From Rickettsia hoogstraalii (GTDB lineage Bacteria > Pseudomonadota > Alphaproteobacteria > Rickettsiales > Rickettsiaceae): a stretch of DNA of 64,000 bases. Within the stretch, counting starts at the first letter, position 1, and every line of letters begins with the position of its first letter. The stretch is from contig NZ_CCXM01000001.1 in assembly GCF_000825685.1 (NCBI RefSeq), forward strand, positions 1,201,828 to 1,265,827. Direction: 5' to 3'. Positions 36,790 to 46,874 of this stretch are shown here, one piece after another. Below the pieces are notes generated by a model, which was not told where the DNA came from, did not search any database, and saw nothing but the letters and a program-made list of their open reading frames with translations. Position numbers and translations under genes: made by a program.

Positions 36790-37806
36790 TTATAAATAAT
36801 TATTAATTAGTTCTTCAGCAATTTGGACACTGTTTAAAGCTGCTCCTTTACGTAAGTTATCACATGTAATCCATAGATTTATCGTGTTATCTCTACTTAC
36901 GTCATTTCTAATGCGGGAGACATATACGGCATCTTCGCCTACCACTTCAACGGGCGAGATATAAGCAAGGTCATTATTATTAGAAATTGTAACAATTCCA
37001 TCGGCATCTTGTAATATTTCTTCAGCGATGTTAGCGTCCATTTTGTCGTTAGATTCTATGTTAACCGATATAGAATGACCGATAAATACCGGTACTCGCA
37101 CGGAAGTAACACTAGCTTTAAAGTGATTGCCCATAATTTTGTTTAGTTCAAAAGCAATTTTTGCTTCTTCACTTGTATAGCCGTCTGTATTTAAATCACC
37201 TATATGAGGAAAAAGATTAAATGCAATCTGTTTTGGAAATTTCTTAGGATCATTCTCTCCAAAAACATATTTAGATTTTGTTTGGTCGTAGAGTTCGTCC
37301 ATTCCTGCTTTACCTGCTCCTGATACTGATTGATAAGTAGATATCACTACTCTTTTAATCTTTATTTCATTATCTAGCGGTTTTAATGCTACTGCAAGCG
37401 GAATTACTATACAGTTAGGGTTAGCTATGATATTTTTAGTATTAAACTCTTTAAGTGTTGATAAATTAACCTCAGGTACAATTAACGGTACTTGATTGTC
37501 AACTCTAAAAAGTGAGGATTTGTCGATAACTACACAATTACTAGCAGTAGCTCTAGGTACAAATTCTTTTGAAACTTCTGAACCTGCACAAAAAAAAGCA
37601 ATATCGATATCATCAAAATTTAAATTAGTTAAATTACTGATTTTCAGTATTTTTTCTCCATAACTTATTTCTCGTCCGATAGAGTTATCTGAAGCTATAG
37701 CATAAATTTTATTAACGGGAAAATTACGCTCAGCTAGAATATTTAGAGTTTCACGCCCTACATTTCCTGTAGCTCCGATTACTGCAATATTGTATTTTTT
37801 AGTCAT
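36790..37806 (-). CDS. asd: Aspartate-semialdehyde dehydrogenase
   Basis: A 338-aa NADPH-dependent enzyme producing L-aspartate-4-semialdehyde, here likely feeding diaminopimelate for peptidoglycan. The Rossmann motif [14 protein letters not shown] is at residues 8-21, the catalytic Cys in [14 protein letters not shown] near 131, and the substrate-binding [15 protein letters not shown] near 243. Complete length. ATG 37806 overlaps the stop of the HIT gene by four bases, so the pair is coupled. Confidence 0.96.
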   Translation of the reverse strand: MTKKYNIAVIGATGNVGRETLNILAERNFPVNKIYAIASDNSIGREISYGEKILKISNLTNLNFDDIDIAFFCAGSEVSKEFVPRATASNCVVIDKSSLFRVDNQVPLIVPEVNLSTLKEFNTKNIIANPNCIVIPLAVALKPLDNEIKIKRVVISTYQSVSGAGKAGMDELYDQTKSKYVFGENDPKKFPKQIAFNLFPHIGDLNTDGYTSEEAKIAFELNKIMGNHFKASVTSVRVPVFIGHSISVNIESNDKMDANIAEEILQDADGIVTISNNNDLAYISPVEVVGEDAVYVSRIRNDVSRDNTINLWITCDNLRKGAALNSVQIAEELINNYL

Positions 37807-38162
37807 TTATTTATTAATCCGATGAGTTTTTCGCCTCCGATAATATGGAAGTGAAAATGAAAAATGGTTTGTCCCGATTTTTCGCCTTTATTAGTTATTA
37901 AACGATAGCCGTCTTTATCTAAACCCGCTTCATTTGCTATATCAGAAATTTTAGCAAAAAAATGTTTTATTTCGTCTATTTGAGCTTTAGAGATAAAATC
38001 CGAATAATCTATATATTCGTTTTTAGGTATAACGATAATATGTACAGGTGCTACGGGTGCTATATCTTTAAATGCTAAAATTTGTTCGTCTTCATAAATT
38101 ATTTTTGCCGGAAGATTTTTATCTATAATTTTTGCAAAAACATTTTCTTTGTTATACATCAT
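37803..38162 (-). CDS. HIT-family (HinT-like) nucleotide hydrolase
   Basis: A 119-aa histidine-triad protein with the active site HFHFHIIGG (H-x-H-x-H) at about residues 101-109 and N-terminal [19 protein letters not shown]. HinT-like proteins hydrolyse AMP-lysine or AMP-amino acid phosphoramidates, including side products of aminoacyl-tRNA synthetases. Upstream partner of asd. Two ATGs at the start (MMYNKEN) leave the first residue uncertain by one codon. Confidence 0.92.
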   Translation of the reverse strand: MMYNKENVFAKIIDKNLPAKIIYEDEQILAFKDIAPVAPVHIIVIPKNEYIDYSDFISKAQIDEIKHFFAKISDIANEAGLDKDGYRLITNKGEKSGQTIFHFHFHIIGGEKLIGLINK

Positions 38163-38197
38163 TTTATTCTTGTTAAAGGCTTTATTGAAGCGAAAAT

Positions 38198-38292
38198 CGT
38201 CATTGCGAGGAGCCGTAGGCGACGCGGCAATCTCGTCAAATATCCTGAGATTGCTTCGCCTTTATTACTGCGTAATTCTTCTCGCAATGATG
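38198..38292. repeat. Palindromic element (GTCATTGCGAG family)
   Basis: CGTCATTGCGAGGAGCC and inverted TTCTCGCAATGATG arms with a CCTGAGATTGC core, between the HIT gene and the DUF2628 gene. Confidence 0.75.
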
Positions 38293-38296
38293 TAAA

Positions 38297-38650
38297 TTAA
38301 ACAAGCATACTACGTTCTAAAAATTTCAATTCAGCTTCAATGCTAGAGTTGGCAATTATTATATCTTCTAGTCGGTAATTATTTCTTTTTAAATAATTTT
38401 CTCTAATATCTGAAGCAAAAAAGCCGAAGCCTAATATTAAGACTATCTTAAATATAAACTTTAACTCTTCGATATTAATCGCCGTAACGATTATATTTGC
38501 TATTACGGCAATAGCAACAACTAACCGCATTTTATGGTATAATGCCCAAAATATACTTAAAAGAGCAGCTATCCATGAAAAGCCTTCTTCAATAACAATA
38601 AAATTATTATTTTTTTGTGTGGAGTTAATGTATATTGCGTATATATTCAT
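38297..38650 (-). CDS. DUF2628 membrane protein
   Basis: A 117-aa protein whose central segment GFSWIAALLSIFWALYHKMR matches the DUF2628 family, with about three short hydrophobic helices (residues 22-40, 42-60, 66-80). Family function is unknown. The start ATG 38650 follows an AT-rich spacer; the 3' end touches the palindromic element at 38198-38292, which may act as its terminator. Likely an inner-membrane protein. Confidence 0.7.
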   Translation of the reverse strand: MNIYAIYINSTQKNNNFIVIEEGFSWIAALLSIFWALYHKMRLVVAIAVIANIIVTAINIEELKFIFKIVLILGFGFFASDIRENYLKRNNYRLEDIIIANSSIEAELKFLERSMLV

Positions 38651-38703
38651 TATTTAAGTTTAAGCCTTGAAAATTCAAGGGACAATAATTAATTAAACCG
38701 GAT

Positions 38704-38992
38704 TAGTCAAGTATACTCTGCTGCTTTCAAGAATTGCTCTTTAGTTATCTTCATGGATTCATGTACTCACTTATTAAGTATAAGCTGCGTGCGTTCACCA
38801 TTTGATAACAAATTCAATTCTTGAAAGCATTTGAGTATATACTAAGATAGAACTTCAAAAATTGGTGACAATGTTCTACAAGAGTTGCGGTACGAACTAT
38901 ATTAAGTAACGGCTTCCGTTCCGAGGACTTTGAACTCCTAGCTCTTTTTGAAGCTGTGTCGAATAACTCTTCATTTTATTTAGGAGTAATTC
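38704..38992. repeat. Two adjacent RPE-like palindromes upstream of hslV
   Basis: In the 390-bp gap before hslV. Element 1 (about 38710-38842) has AGTATACTCTGCTGCTTTCA and the inverted TTGAAAGCATTTGAGTATATACT ends. Element 2 (about 38852-38992) has AACTTCAAAAATTGG, a TACAAGAGTTGCGGT interior and CTCTTTTTGAAGCTGTGTC; it resembles a diverged copy of the element at 61767-61893. Any hslVU promoter lies in the remaining 50 bases or inside element 2. Confidence 0.6.
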
Positions 38993-39042
38993 AATCCTAT
39001 ATAGTACCTAATTAACAACTTAATATCAATAAATTTTATATT

Positions 39043-39591
39043 ATGTCAGATAATTTAGCCTTACACGGCACAACAATACTTTGTTTAAAAAAGAACGAAG
39101 AAATAATTATAGCAGCAGATGGACAAGTCTCGCATGGTAATACCGTACTAAAATCTACAGCACGAAAACTTCGGACTATAGCAAATAATAAAATTATTGC
39201 CGGTTTTGCGGGTTCTACGGCTGACGGTCTTGCGTTATTTGAAAAACTTGAAGTAAAGATAGAGCAATATAAGCATAATTTACTTAGAAGTGCAGTTGAG
39301 CTTGCAAAAGATTGGCGTAACGATAAATATTTGAGACGTTTGGAAGCAATGATGATTGTTGCCGATCGTAGTCATATATTAATTTTAACCGGTAACGGTG
39401 ATGTCGTAGAGCCTGAAAATAATGTTGCAGCAATAGGTTCAGGCGGTTTATTTGCACTATCTGCCGCTCGTGCTTTAATGTCTTACGAGAACAATTTAAC
39501 TGCTGAAGAAATTGCTTTAAAATCTATGAATATAGCTGCAGATTTGTGTGTATTTTCTAATCATAATATTATAATGGAAAAAGTTGTATGA
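39043..39591 (+). CDS. hslV: ATP-dependent protease HslV peptidase subunit
   Basis: A 182-aa N-terminal-nucleophile peptidase. After processing of MSDNLALHG the catalytic Thr of TTILCLKKN is exposed; GGQVS-like ADGQVSHG and GFAGSTADG are the expected motifs. Together with HslU it forms a proteasome-like protease normally under sigma-32 control (rpoH is at 11303). TGA 39589-39591 overlaps the hslU start ATG 39588. Confidence 0.97.
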   Translation: MSDNLALHGTTILCLKKNEEIIIAADGQVSHGNTVLKSTARKLRTIANNKIIAGFAGSTADGLALFEKLEVKIEQYKHNLLRSAVELAKDWRNDKYLRRLEAMMIVADRSHILILTGNGDVVEPENNVAAIGSGGLFALSAARALMSYENNLTAEEIALKSMNIAADLCVFSNHNIIMEKVV

Positions 39592-40940
39592 AAGCTACTA
39601 AAACTACTTATAAAAAAGACCCTATGGGGCTTACCCCTTCTCAAATAGTTAATGAACTTAATAGATTTATCGTAGGTCAAGAAAAGGCCAAAAAAGCTGT
39701 TGCTATTGCACTTAGAAATCGCTGTCGTCGTAAAAGAGTAGAAGGTAATTTACGTAATGAAATAGTACCGAAAAATATTTTAATGATCGGTTCAACCGGT
39801 GTCGGGAAAACGGAAATAGCAAGACGCCTTGCAAAGCTGACTAATTCTCCTTTCTATAAAATTGAAGCAACTAAATTTACCGAAGTCGGATATGTAGGGC
39901 GTGATGTAGAATCAATAATTCGTGATTTAGTCGAAATAGCCGTTAATACTGAAAAAACTTTAGCAAAAATGGAAGTAGATATTAATGCACGTGAAAAAGC
40001 GATAGAGAGAATATTAGATAGTTTAGTAGGTAAAACTTCTAGTAGTGAGACTAGAGAAAAGTTCAAAGAAAAAATTTTAAACGGTGAACTTGATGATACG
40101 GAAATCGAAATTAGCGTAGCTGATACTACACCTGTCGGTGGTGGAAGTTTTGAAATACCAGGCATGCCGGGAGCATCTATGGGCGTTCTTAACCTTGGCG
40201 ATATGATTGGACGAGCCCTTGGCAGCAGTAAGACTAAAACAAAAAAAATGCTAGTTAAAGATGCTATGGCTATTATTATACCTGAGGAATCAGAAAAATT
40301 AATAGACCAAGAAAAAATTATTCAGCAAGCTATAAATTTAGCTGAAAATGATGGGATAGTTTTTATTGACGAAATTGATAAAATAGCTTCGACCGGTAGT
40401 TCCGGAGCAAAAAATGCCGAAATAAGTAGAGAGGGTGTACAAAGAGATTTGCTACCTTTGATAGAAGGAACAACGGTTAATACTAAATATGGACCGGTTA
40501 AAACCGATCATATATTATTTATTGCTTCCGGTGCTTTCCATATTGCTAAACCTTCTGATTTATTACCGGAGTTACAAGGAAGGTTACCGATTAGAGTAGA
40601 ATTAAATTCGCTCACCAAAGATGATATGATTAAAATATTGCTTGAGCCTGAAACTAGTTTAATAAAGCAATATTCGGCGTTAATAGGTACTGAAGACGTG
40701 CATCTTGAATTTACGGATTCTGCTATTGAGAAGATAGCGGATTATGCGATCACCGTTAATTTAGAAGTCGAAGATATAGGGGCTAGAAGGCTGCATACTA
40801 TACTTGAGAATTTGCTTGAGGATATAAGCTTTGAAGCTAGCGAAATGAAAGGCAAAAAAATAACTATCGATGATAAATTCGTAGAAAATCAATTATCAAA
40901 AATAATAACTAATCTTGACTTAGCTAAGTTTGTTCTATAG
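39588..40940 (+). CDS. hslU: ATPase subunit HslU (ClpY)
   Basis: A 450-aa AAA+ unfoldase. It begins with the family [16 protein letters not shown], Walker [16 protein letters not shown] (about residues 65-79), an I domain (about 110-240), Walker [14 protein letters not shown] near 258 and the C-terminal [19 protein letters not shown] region; the last residues insert between HslV subunits. Translationally coupled to hslV by an ATGA overlap. Frame intact. Confidence 0.97.
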   Translation: MKATKTTYKKDPMGLTPSQIVNELNRFIVGQEKAKKAVAIALRNRCRRKRVEGNLRNEIVPKNILMIGSTGVGKTEIARRLAKLTNSPFYKIEATKFTEVGYVGRDVESIIRDLVEIAVNTEKTLAKMEVDINAREKAIERILDSLVGKTSSSETREKFKEKILNGELDDTEIEISVADTTPVGGGSFEIPGMPGASMGVLNLGDMIGRALGSSKTKTKKMLVKDAMAIIIPEESEKLIDQEKIIQQAINLAENDGIVFIDEIDKIASTGSSGAKNAEISREGVQRDLLPLIEGTTVNTKYGPVKTDHILFIASGAFHIAKPSDLLPELQGRLPIRVELNSLTKDDMIKILLEPETSLIKQYSALIGTEDVHLEFTDSAIEKIADYAITVNLEVEDIGARRLHTILENLLEDISFEASEMKGKKITIDDKFVENQLSKIITNLDLAKFVL

Positions 40941-40971
40941 TATGCTTTTTCGATTGGTGGTTGTTGTTTCT

Positions 40972-41069
40972 GTCATTGCGAGCAGCCGTAGGCTACGTGG
41001 CAATCTCATGAAGTAGGATAAACTCCTGAGATTGCTTCGTCAAAACTTGCAGTTTTTCCTCGCAATGAC
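40972..41069. repeat. Palindromic element (GTCATTGCGAG family)
   Basis: GTCATTGCGAGCAGCC and inverted CCTCGCAATGAC arms around CTCCTGAGATTG, with a trailing CGATCCATGCGGGAATGACA fragment, between hslU and comM. Confidence 0.75.
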
Positions 41070-41153
41070 GGGTAAGCCGATCCATGCGGGAATGACATCG
41101 AGCCATGCAATAACACCTACAACCTCACAAAATAGCATTTGAAGAAAAATTTC

Positions 41154-42669
41154 ATGATAATTCATATAGCAAGTCTAACGTTTAATGGAATTGATATTAT
41201 CGATGTTGACGTGCAGGTACAAATATCCCCGGGTATACCTGCTTTTACTATAGTAGGGCTTGCCGATAAAACTATAGCCGAGTCGAAAGAACGAGTTAAA
41301 GCAGTGTTATCTTCTATAGGGCTTGCACTACCTACTAAAAAGATTTTAATAAATTTAGCTCCGGCAGATTTAGTAAAAGAAGGAAGCCATTTTGATCTTG
41401 CAATTGCCTGTTCAATACTTACCGCAATAAATATTTTACCTGAACTTGAAATTGCGGAATATTTGATAATAGGAGAGTTATCATTAGACAGTTCAATCTT
41501 ACCGGTAAGCGGAGCTCTACCTGCAGCGATTGGGGCTTCTGCTAGAGGTAAAGGTCTTATTTGTTCAAGTAAAAACAGCTCGGAAGTTGCTTGGTCGGGT
41601 AATGATAATATACTTGTTGCAGATAATTTAATTGAACTAGTAAATCATTTTAAAGGTTCACAAGTTTTAACTCCTCCGGAAGCTAAATTGCAAGATGAGC
41701 CGATAAATTATCCCGATTTTAAAGATATAAAAGGTCAAAAAATTGCTAAACGAGCTTTAGAAATTGCAGCATCAGGTGGGCATAATCTTTTAATGTTCGG
41801 TCTTCCCGGAACCGGCAAATCAAGGCTTGCTGCTTGTCTTCCCAGTATACTCCCTAAAATGTCTACAAAAGAAATTTTAGAATGTAGCACGATTACAAGT
41901 ATTGCAGGAAAATTTTTAGATGGTAAACTTACCAAAGCAAGACCGTTCAGAACTCCGCATCATTCATGCTCACTTGCCGCTATGGTCGGTGGCGGTGTCG
42001 GAAAAAAAGTAAAGCCTGGGGAAATTACGCTAGCTCATAACGGAGTATTATTTTTAGATGAACTACCTGAATTTCCACAGCATGTTATTGATGCATTAAG
42101 ACAGCCTATTGAAAACGGTGAAATACTAATCTCACGATCAAACGCTCATATAAAATATCCGGCAAATTTTCAGTTAATAGCAGCTATGAATCCTTGTAAA
42201 TGCGGTTATTTAGGCGATCCTTATAAAGAATGCATGAAAGCTCCAAAATGTGCTAACGACTATCAAATGAAAGTTTCAGGACCTATTATGGATAGATTTG
42301 ATTTGCATATAGAAGTATCAAATATTAATATTTATAATTATGACTTTATTACAGATAATTCTGAGGAAAAATCTGAAGATATAGCTATAAGAGTCGAGAA
42401 AGTACGTTTGATTCAAGAAAAGAGATATGAGGGCTATAACAAATAACAGATTAGACGGGCAGTTATTAATAGATTACGCTATGCCTGCGGATGAAGGTAG
42501 GGATTTACTGAATGAAGCGGCAAATAAATTTCGTTTATCAATGCGTGCTTATAACCGAATACTTAGAGTAGCACGCACGATTGCCGATCTTGAGAATGTT
42601 GATAAGGTCTTGAAAATTCATATTGCTGAAGCTTTGAGTTACCGTAAAATGGAATTTAATAATATGTAA
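41154..42669 (+). pseudogene. comM: ComM/YifB Mg-chelatase-like AAA+ ATPase, frameshifted
   Basis: The first frame (ATG 41154, MIIHIASLTFNG; a TTG at 41139 gives only a longer leader) covers the N-terminal Lon-like domain and AAA+ core: Walker A GLPGTGKSRL (about 226), a Walker B LAHNGVLFLDELPEF and the MNPCKCGYLGD Cys motif. It runs into a stop at 42444-42446. The rest of the conserved C-terminus (NNRLDGQLLIDYAMPADEGR ... RILRVARTIADLE) is in the +1 frame from about 42427 to 42669. A single indel at 42427-42440 splits the gene. Known ComM promotes branch migration during natural transformation. The C-terminal domain is needed for the helicase-like cap, so the split is likely inactivating. 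Confidence 0.85.
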
Positions 42670-42683
42670 TTAGACAGAAAAAT

Positions 42684-43598
42684 ATGAGTACCCTAATAAG
42701 TTTTGATTACGCTATAAAATATTTGCTTAAGGATAAAGGTGATTATGAAATAGTTGAAGGATTTATCTCGGCAATACTTAAGGGTGCGGGTTATAGTCCG
42801 GTTAAGATAACGGCATTACTTGAAAGTTGCAGTAATAAAGAAGATGATATCTTAAAATCTAGCGTAGCAGATGTAATAGTAGAAGATGTGAAGAAGGACA
42901 TAAATATATAGTGGAAATAGATAAGTCCTATACAAATCTTTTTATGCATAAAGCTTGTTTTAATTCTAGTAGGTTAATAGTCGATAGTATTTATAAAAGT
43001 GAAGACTACACTACTATAAAAAAGATATTTCATATTAATTTACTATATTTCCCTTTTGCTAAGATAAAAGCACCTTTATATCACGGTAAGACTATTTTTA
43101 GAGAAGTCGATAAAAAACACCCTATGAAATTTTCTTTAGGAGATATGAGAGGTAAAATATTCGATTTATGTGATGTATTTTCGGAATATTTTGTAATATC
43201 GGTACCGTTATTTAATGATATTATAAGAGATGAATTGGATGAATGGCTATATGTAGTAAAACATTCTGAAGTTAAGAAAGACTTTAAATCACCGTATATG
43301 AAGAAGGTAGCAAAAAAACTTGATATCCTTAAAATGACAACTAAAGAAAGAATTATTTATCGTGCTCATATGAGCAAAGGCTTTAAAGACCGCGATTATA
43401 TTAGTTTCTGCTGAAGAAAAAGGTAGAGAAGAAGGTATGGCAAAGGGTATAGAAGAAGGCGAAGTTACAAAAAGTATAAAAATAGCAAAAAAGATGTTAA
43501 TGAAAAAAAACTCGATAGAAGAAATATATGAGATTACTGAATTATCTATAGAAAAAATAAGGCAGTTGAAAGCAGAAATTGAGAACCTTAAAAAATAA
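42684..43598 (+). pseudogene. Rpn/PD-(D/E)XK nuclease-transposase family, two frameshifts
   Basis: Three successive frames give one Rpn-type protein. Frame 1 (42684-42911): FDYAIKYLLKDKGDYEIVEG and the nuclease Asp in SSVADVIVEDVK. Frame 2 enters with the catalytic EGHKYIVEIDKS equivalent near 42890 and runs to TGA 43412-43414. Frame 3 (about 43408-43598) carries the typical tail EEKGREEGMAKGIEEGE and SIEEIYEITELSIEKIRQL. Intact relatives ('recombination-promoting nuclease/putative transposase') cut DNA and increase recombination. Two indels make this copy inactive. Sits between comM and lpxB. Confidence 0.85.
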
Positions 43599-43607
43599 TT
43601 ATCTTCA

Positions 43608-44906
43608 ATGACAAAAATTTACTTTATAGCCGGCGAGACGTCAGGGGACTTTATCGGTGGACGCATAATTCAGCATTTAAAAGATAATATAGAAATAAAA
43701 TGTATAGGTGTTGGTGGTAAATATATGGAAGAGGCTGGCAGTTTTAAAAGCTTATTTCCTATTACTTCCATAAATTTAATGGGTTTTGTAGAGATTTTGC
43801 CTCATATTTTTAAGCTTAAAAAATTAATTGATAAAACTGTGGAGGATATAATAAATAGCAAAGCTGATTTATTAATTACCATAGATTCACCAGGGTTTAC
43901 TTATCGTGTGGCAAAGCGAGTAAGAAAACTTTTACCAAAGCTGAAAATGATTCATATCGTTGCACCGTCAGTTTGGGCATATAAAGAGGGTAGGGCAGTA
44001 AAATACGCTAAAATTTATGATTGTTTATTTGCTTTACTACCGTTTGAACCTCCATATTTTACTAAAGTCGGTCTTGACTGTAGATATATAGGTCATCCGA
44101 TTATGGAGCAAGAGTTTTATAGTGATAAAATAGCTTTACGTGAAGAGTTTAAAATAGATGAGAAAGAGAGAGTTTTATGTGTTACTCTTGGAAGCAGAAA
44201 AGGAGAGATTCTAAAGCATTTACCGGTTTTTATTTCTTCTATTGAAGAAATATTCAAGAGTTGTAATAATCTTAAAGTTATATTTACTCTTGCAAATCCT
44301 GCTCATGAGGCAATAATAAAGCCGTTTTTAGAAGATGTTAAGTTTAATTATTTATTTTCAAGTGAGAGACTTAAAACTTATGCTGTTGCGGATGCAGCTT
44401 TAGCAAAATCCGGTACTAATACTTTAGAGATAGCAGCTTCCGGTACTCCTATGATTGTGGCTTATAAAGTTAATCTTATAAGCTTTTTTATTATCAGGCT
44501 ATTGATAAAAATAAAATATGTTACGTTGATAAATATTATAGCAGGTAGCGAAATAATTCCGGAATTTATCCAATTTAATTGCCGAGCTAGTCTTATGAGT
44601 AATAAGCTTCAAGAGTTATTATTTAATTCTAAAAAAGCGTCTGAGCAGGTAATAGAAAGCCAAAAAATTTTGCAGCAATTAGGATTTAAATCAAAACGAT
44701 TACAGCTAAAATCAGAAAGCTTTAGACACGATGAATTTAAAGGCAAGCTAGCTAAGCGTACAAAAGTACGTGAACACAGGCTTAGCTTGGAAAATTCGCT
44801 TGTATCAAGTGATCGAGATGATGCTATACCTTCTTATATAGCTGCAGAAATTATTAAACAGGAGTTCTTAGAACCTAAAATAAAGTTGTTAAAAGAGAAA
44901 AATTAG
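43608..44906 (+). CDS. lpxB: Lipid-A-disaccharide synthase LpxB with in-frame RPE
   Basis: A 432-aa GT19 glycosyltransferase joining lipid X and UDP-diacylglucosamine in lipid A synthesis at the inner membrane. Motifs are FIAGETSGDFIGGRII at the start, SPGFTYRVAKRVR, HIVAPSVWAYKEGR, DCRYIGHPIMEQE and AKSGTNTLEIAASGTPM near residue 265. Residues roughly 370-405 are encoded by a palindromic insertion (inverted arms at 44733-44756 and 44781-44799), giving a highly charged stretch (AKRTKVREHRLSLENSLVSS) absent from normal LpxB, just before the C-terminal helix PSYIAAEIIKQEF. The frame is preserved. Confidence 0.93.
   Translation: MTKIYFIAGETSGDFIGGRIIQHLKDNIEIKCIGVGGKYMEEAGSFKSLFPITSINLMGFVEILPHIFKLKKLIDKTVEDIINSKADLLITIDSPGFTYRVAKRVRKLLPKLKMIHIVAPSVWAYKEGRAVKYAKIYDCLFALLPFEPPYFTKVGLDCRYIGHPIMEQEFYSDKIALREEFKIDEKERVLCVTLGSRKGEILKHLPVFISSIEEIFKSCNNLKVIFTLANPAHEAIIKPFLEDVKFNYLFSSERLKTYAVADAALAKSGTNTLEIAASGTPMIVAYKVNLISFFIIRLLIKIKYVTLINIIAGSEIIPEFIQFNCRASLMSNKLQELLFNSKKASEQVIESQKILQQLGFKSKRLQLKSESFRHDEFKGKLAKRTKVREHRLSLENSLVSSDRDDAIPSYIAAEIIKQEFLEPKIKLLKEKN
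44715..44815 (+). repeat. Palindromic insertion inside lpxB
   Basis: Inverted arms GAATTTAAAGGCAAGCTAGC / GCTTGGAAAATTCG around GCGTACAAAAGTACGTG. The interior ACGTGA and GCGTAC pieces resemble the other RPE interiors in this window. Exact borders are approximate because the arms have diverged. Confidence 0.65.
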
Positions 44907-45174
44907 TACTTGAACCGGTGGTCCACAACATTTTCCGAATTATAATAAACATTAATATTAATATAATAACAAAATATATTTCCATATTTTTTCTTATAGT
45001 ATTAATTTGTTTTATTAAAATTTCTAAATCATTGGAAATTTTTTTGTATTCCTCATTGTTATCAGAACGCATTGTTGTCAAGAAACCGGATAAGTTTCCT
45101 AACTTATTTTGTAAAGCTTTTAACCTTTCAGTATGTTCTTCGTGTTTTAGATCGGTATTGTGATCTTGTATCAT
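44875..45174 (-). CDS. Small coiled-coil membrane protein
   Basis: A 99-aa frame: residues about 5-60 have a heptad-like charged helix (HEEHTERLKALQNKLGNLSG ... KISNDLEILIKQINTIRK) followed by a membrane helix MEIYFVIILILMFIIIR and a short tail. Such an architecture is unlikely for random sequence. The overlapping plus-strand frame lacks comparable structure. ATG 45174 is preceded by a TATAAT-like box about 20 bases upstream. Its last 32 bases overlap the lpxB end convergently. No family recognised. Confidence 0.5.
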   Translation of the reverse strand: MIQDHNTDLKHEEHTERLKALQNKLGNLSGFLTTMRSDNNEEYKKISNDLEILIKQINTIRKNMEIYFVIILILMFIIIRKMLWTTGSSTNFSLLTTLF

Positions 45175-45550
45175 AATATATAATGCCCATTATAAGATCA
45201 GTATTAACGCCGGTATAGTAATATGAACTATGAATAAAGATTTATATTTTTTGTTTGTAATAAAAATTCTAACTTTTCATTTTACAGGAGTATACTATTG
45301 TTATAGTAAATTGGTTTACGTTATTAATTTGTTGCTCGTTAGTCATCTAATTTTAATATTTTAATTACCAAATATTAAAACTATTGATTTATTTAGCAAA
45401 AACTATATAATTTAAATTCAGCAAATATTTAACTTCAACCAAACTTTAAGTTAGTTTTACTATATGTTATTTCAAATGTCAAGAAAAAACCATATTTCGT
45501 GGTAAATTTTTTTATCAATATTTCTAAGTCTTATAAAAATAATAGTTATT
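45175..45550. other. AT-rich gap without recognised gene
   Basis: A 376-bp stretch between the small membrane-protein gene and mltG. No open frame of coding character, RPE, or tRNA-like structure is visible. It should hold the promoters of both divergent genes. Very AT-rich; no box stands out enough to call. Confidence 0.5.
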
Positions 45551-46576
45551 ATGTTAAAAAAACTATTAAAAACTAAACTTTTTTTAGTTATAGTATCTCT
45601 AACTATATTTATTACTTTGCTAAATTTTAGTATATTTTATATTTTTGTGCCGGGTAATCTTACTCAAAATAAAACGATAATTATTGAACCTAAATTATCC
45701 GTAAATCAAATAGTTACAAAACTTTATTCTAATGAAGTAATCAAATATCCGAGAATTTTTAAGGTAATTGCTAAAATTTATTCTATAAAAAGACCTCTTA
45801 AAAGCGGTGAATATGTGTTTACTCGTAATATATCGCCTCTGCAAACTTTAAGAATATTAGCAAGCGGTAAATCTATAATACATAAGATAATTGTCCCGGA
45901 AGGTACGGTAGTTAGTGAGGTTATAAAGAAAATTAATGAAGAAAATCGTTTATTTGGAGAAATAAAAGGAATAATACCGGAAGGGTTTTTAATGCCGTCA
46001 ACGTATTTTTTCTCTTATGGAGATCAAAAAGAGCAGATAATCGATCAAATGAGAAATTTAATGTCTGCTAATTTAGATAAGGTAATGCAGAATCTTGCAC
46101 CGGATTCTCCGTTAAAAACTAGACTTGAGGTATTAACTCTAGCTTCGATAATTGAAAAAGAAGCCGGTTCAAATGCAGAAAAGCCTATTATAGCAGCAGT
46201 ATTCATTAATCGTTTAAAGAAAAATATGAAGCTACAAGCCGATCCGACTACTATATATGCTTTGACTGAAGGAAAATTTAAATTAGCAAGAGCTTTAACA
46301 AAAAAAGATTTATTGCAAGAACTACCATATAATACTTATTATATAAAAGGTTTACCACCCGGTCCGATTTCTTGTCCGTCGTTAAAATCTTTAGAAGCAG
46401 TGGTAAAACCTGCTAAAACGGATGCCTTATTTTTTGTGGTTGACGGTAAAGGCGGGCATAATTTTTCTAACAATCTTAATGATCATAATAGATTTGTTGA
46501 AACTTATAGAAAAAGTTTGATTAAAGTACCTGAGCCGGAAATTGATCCTGAAAAACCAAAAGAGAATTATGAATAA
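45551..46576 (+). CDS. mltG: Endolytic murein transglycosylase MltG
   Basis: A 341-aa inner-membrane YceG/MltG protein that cuts nascent glycan strands. One N-terminal membrane helix (about residues 10-32), a LysM-like region ([16 protein letters not shown]), then the catalytic domain with [31 protein letters not shown] (catalytic Glu in EKE), [11 protein letters not shown] and [17 protein letters not shown]. Complete. The end overlaps the start of cyaY (ATG 46569 within the last codons), so the two are coupled. Confidence 0.95.
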   Translation: MLKKLLKTKLFLVIVSLTIFITLLNFSIFYIFVPGNLTQNKTIIIEPKLSVNQIVTKLYSNEVIKYPRIFKVIAKIYSIKRPLKSGEYVFTRNISPLQTLRILASGKSIIHKIIVPEGTVVSEVIKKINEENRLFGEIKGIIPEGFLMPSTYFFSYGDQKEQIIDQMRNLMSANLDKVMQNLAPDSPLKTRLEVLTLASIIEKEAGSNAEKPIIAAVFINRLKKNMKLQADPTTIYALTEGKFKLARALTKKDLLQELPYNTYYIKGLPPGPISCPSLKSLEAVVKPAKTDALFFVVDGKGGHNFSNNLNDHNRFVETYRKSLIKVPEPEIDPEKPKENYE

Positions 46577-46874
46577 TACTGAATTTAGTAAAATAGCCGA
46601 AACAACAATTGCATATATAGCCGACAAGATAGAAGAGCAAGATAAAGAAGCAAGTATAGACGTAGATTTACAAGGTGATATATTAAATCTTGATACTGAT
46701 AAGGGTATATATGTAATAAACAAACAAAGTGCCGCTAAAGAAATTTGGTTATCGTCACCGGTTAGCGGTCCTTATCATTTTTTTTATGAACAAGGAAAAT
46801 GGAAAAATAGAGCAGGATTTGAGCTGATGGATATTTTAACTAAAGAGCTTAGGATTGAATTTAATAACATATGA
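46569..46874 (+). CDS. cyaY: Iron-sulfur cluster regulator CyaY (frataxin)
   Basis: A 101-aa frataxin-family protein with the acidic N-terminal helix ([20 protein letters not shown]) and core strands ending [20 protein letters not shown] and [14 protein letters not shown], the typical IWLSSPxxGPxHF signature. It binds iron and tunes IscS activity in Fe-S assembly. ATG 46569 overlaps the mltG end; an upstream start at 46542 would read through mltG and is rejected. Its TGA overlaps the next ATG (46871) by four bases. Confidence 0.93.
   Translation: MNNTEFSKIAETTIAYIADKIEEQDKEASIDVDLQGDILNLDTDKGIYVINKQSAAKEIWLSSPVSGPYHFFYEQGKWKNRAGFELMDILTKELRIEFNNI

Noticed and set aside
38704..38992. Possible CRISPR array or direct repeat array before hslV
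   Set aside because: The repeats are inverted within single elements, not regularly spaced direct repeats, and no cas gene is present.
44918..45163. 81-aa plus-strand frame after lpxB
   Set aside because: Opposite-strand frame at the same place shows coiled-coil plus membrane-helix organisation and is the more likely gene.
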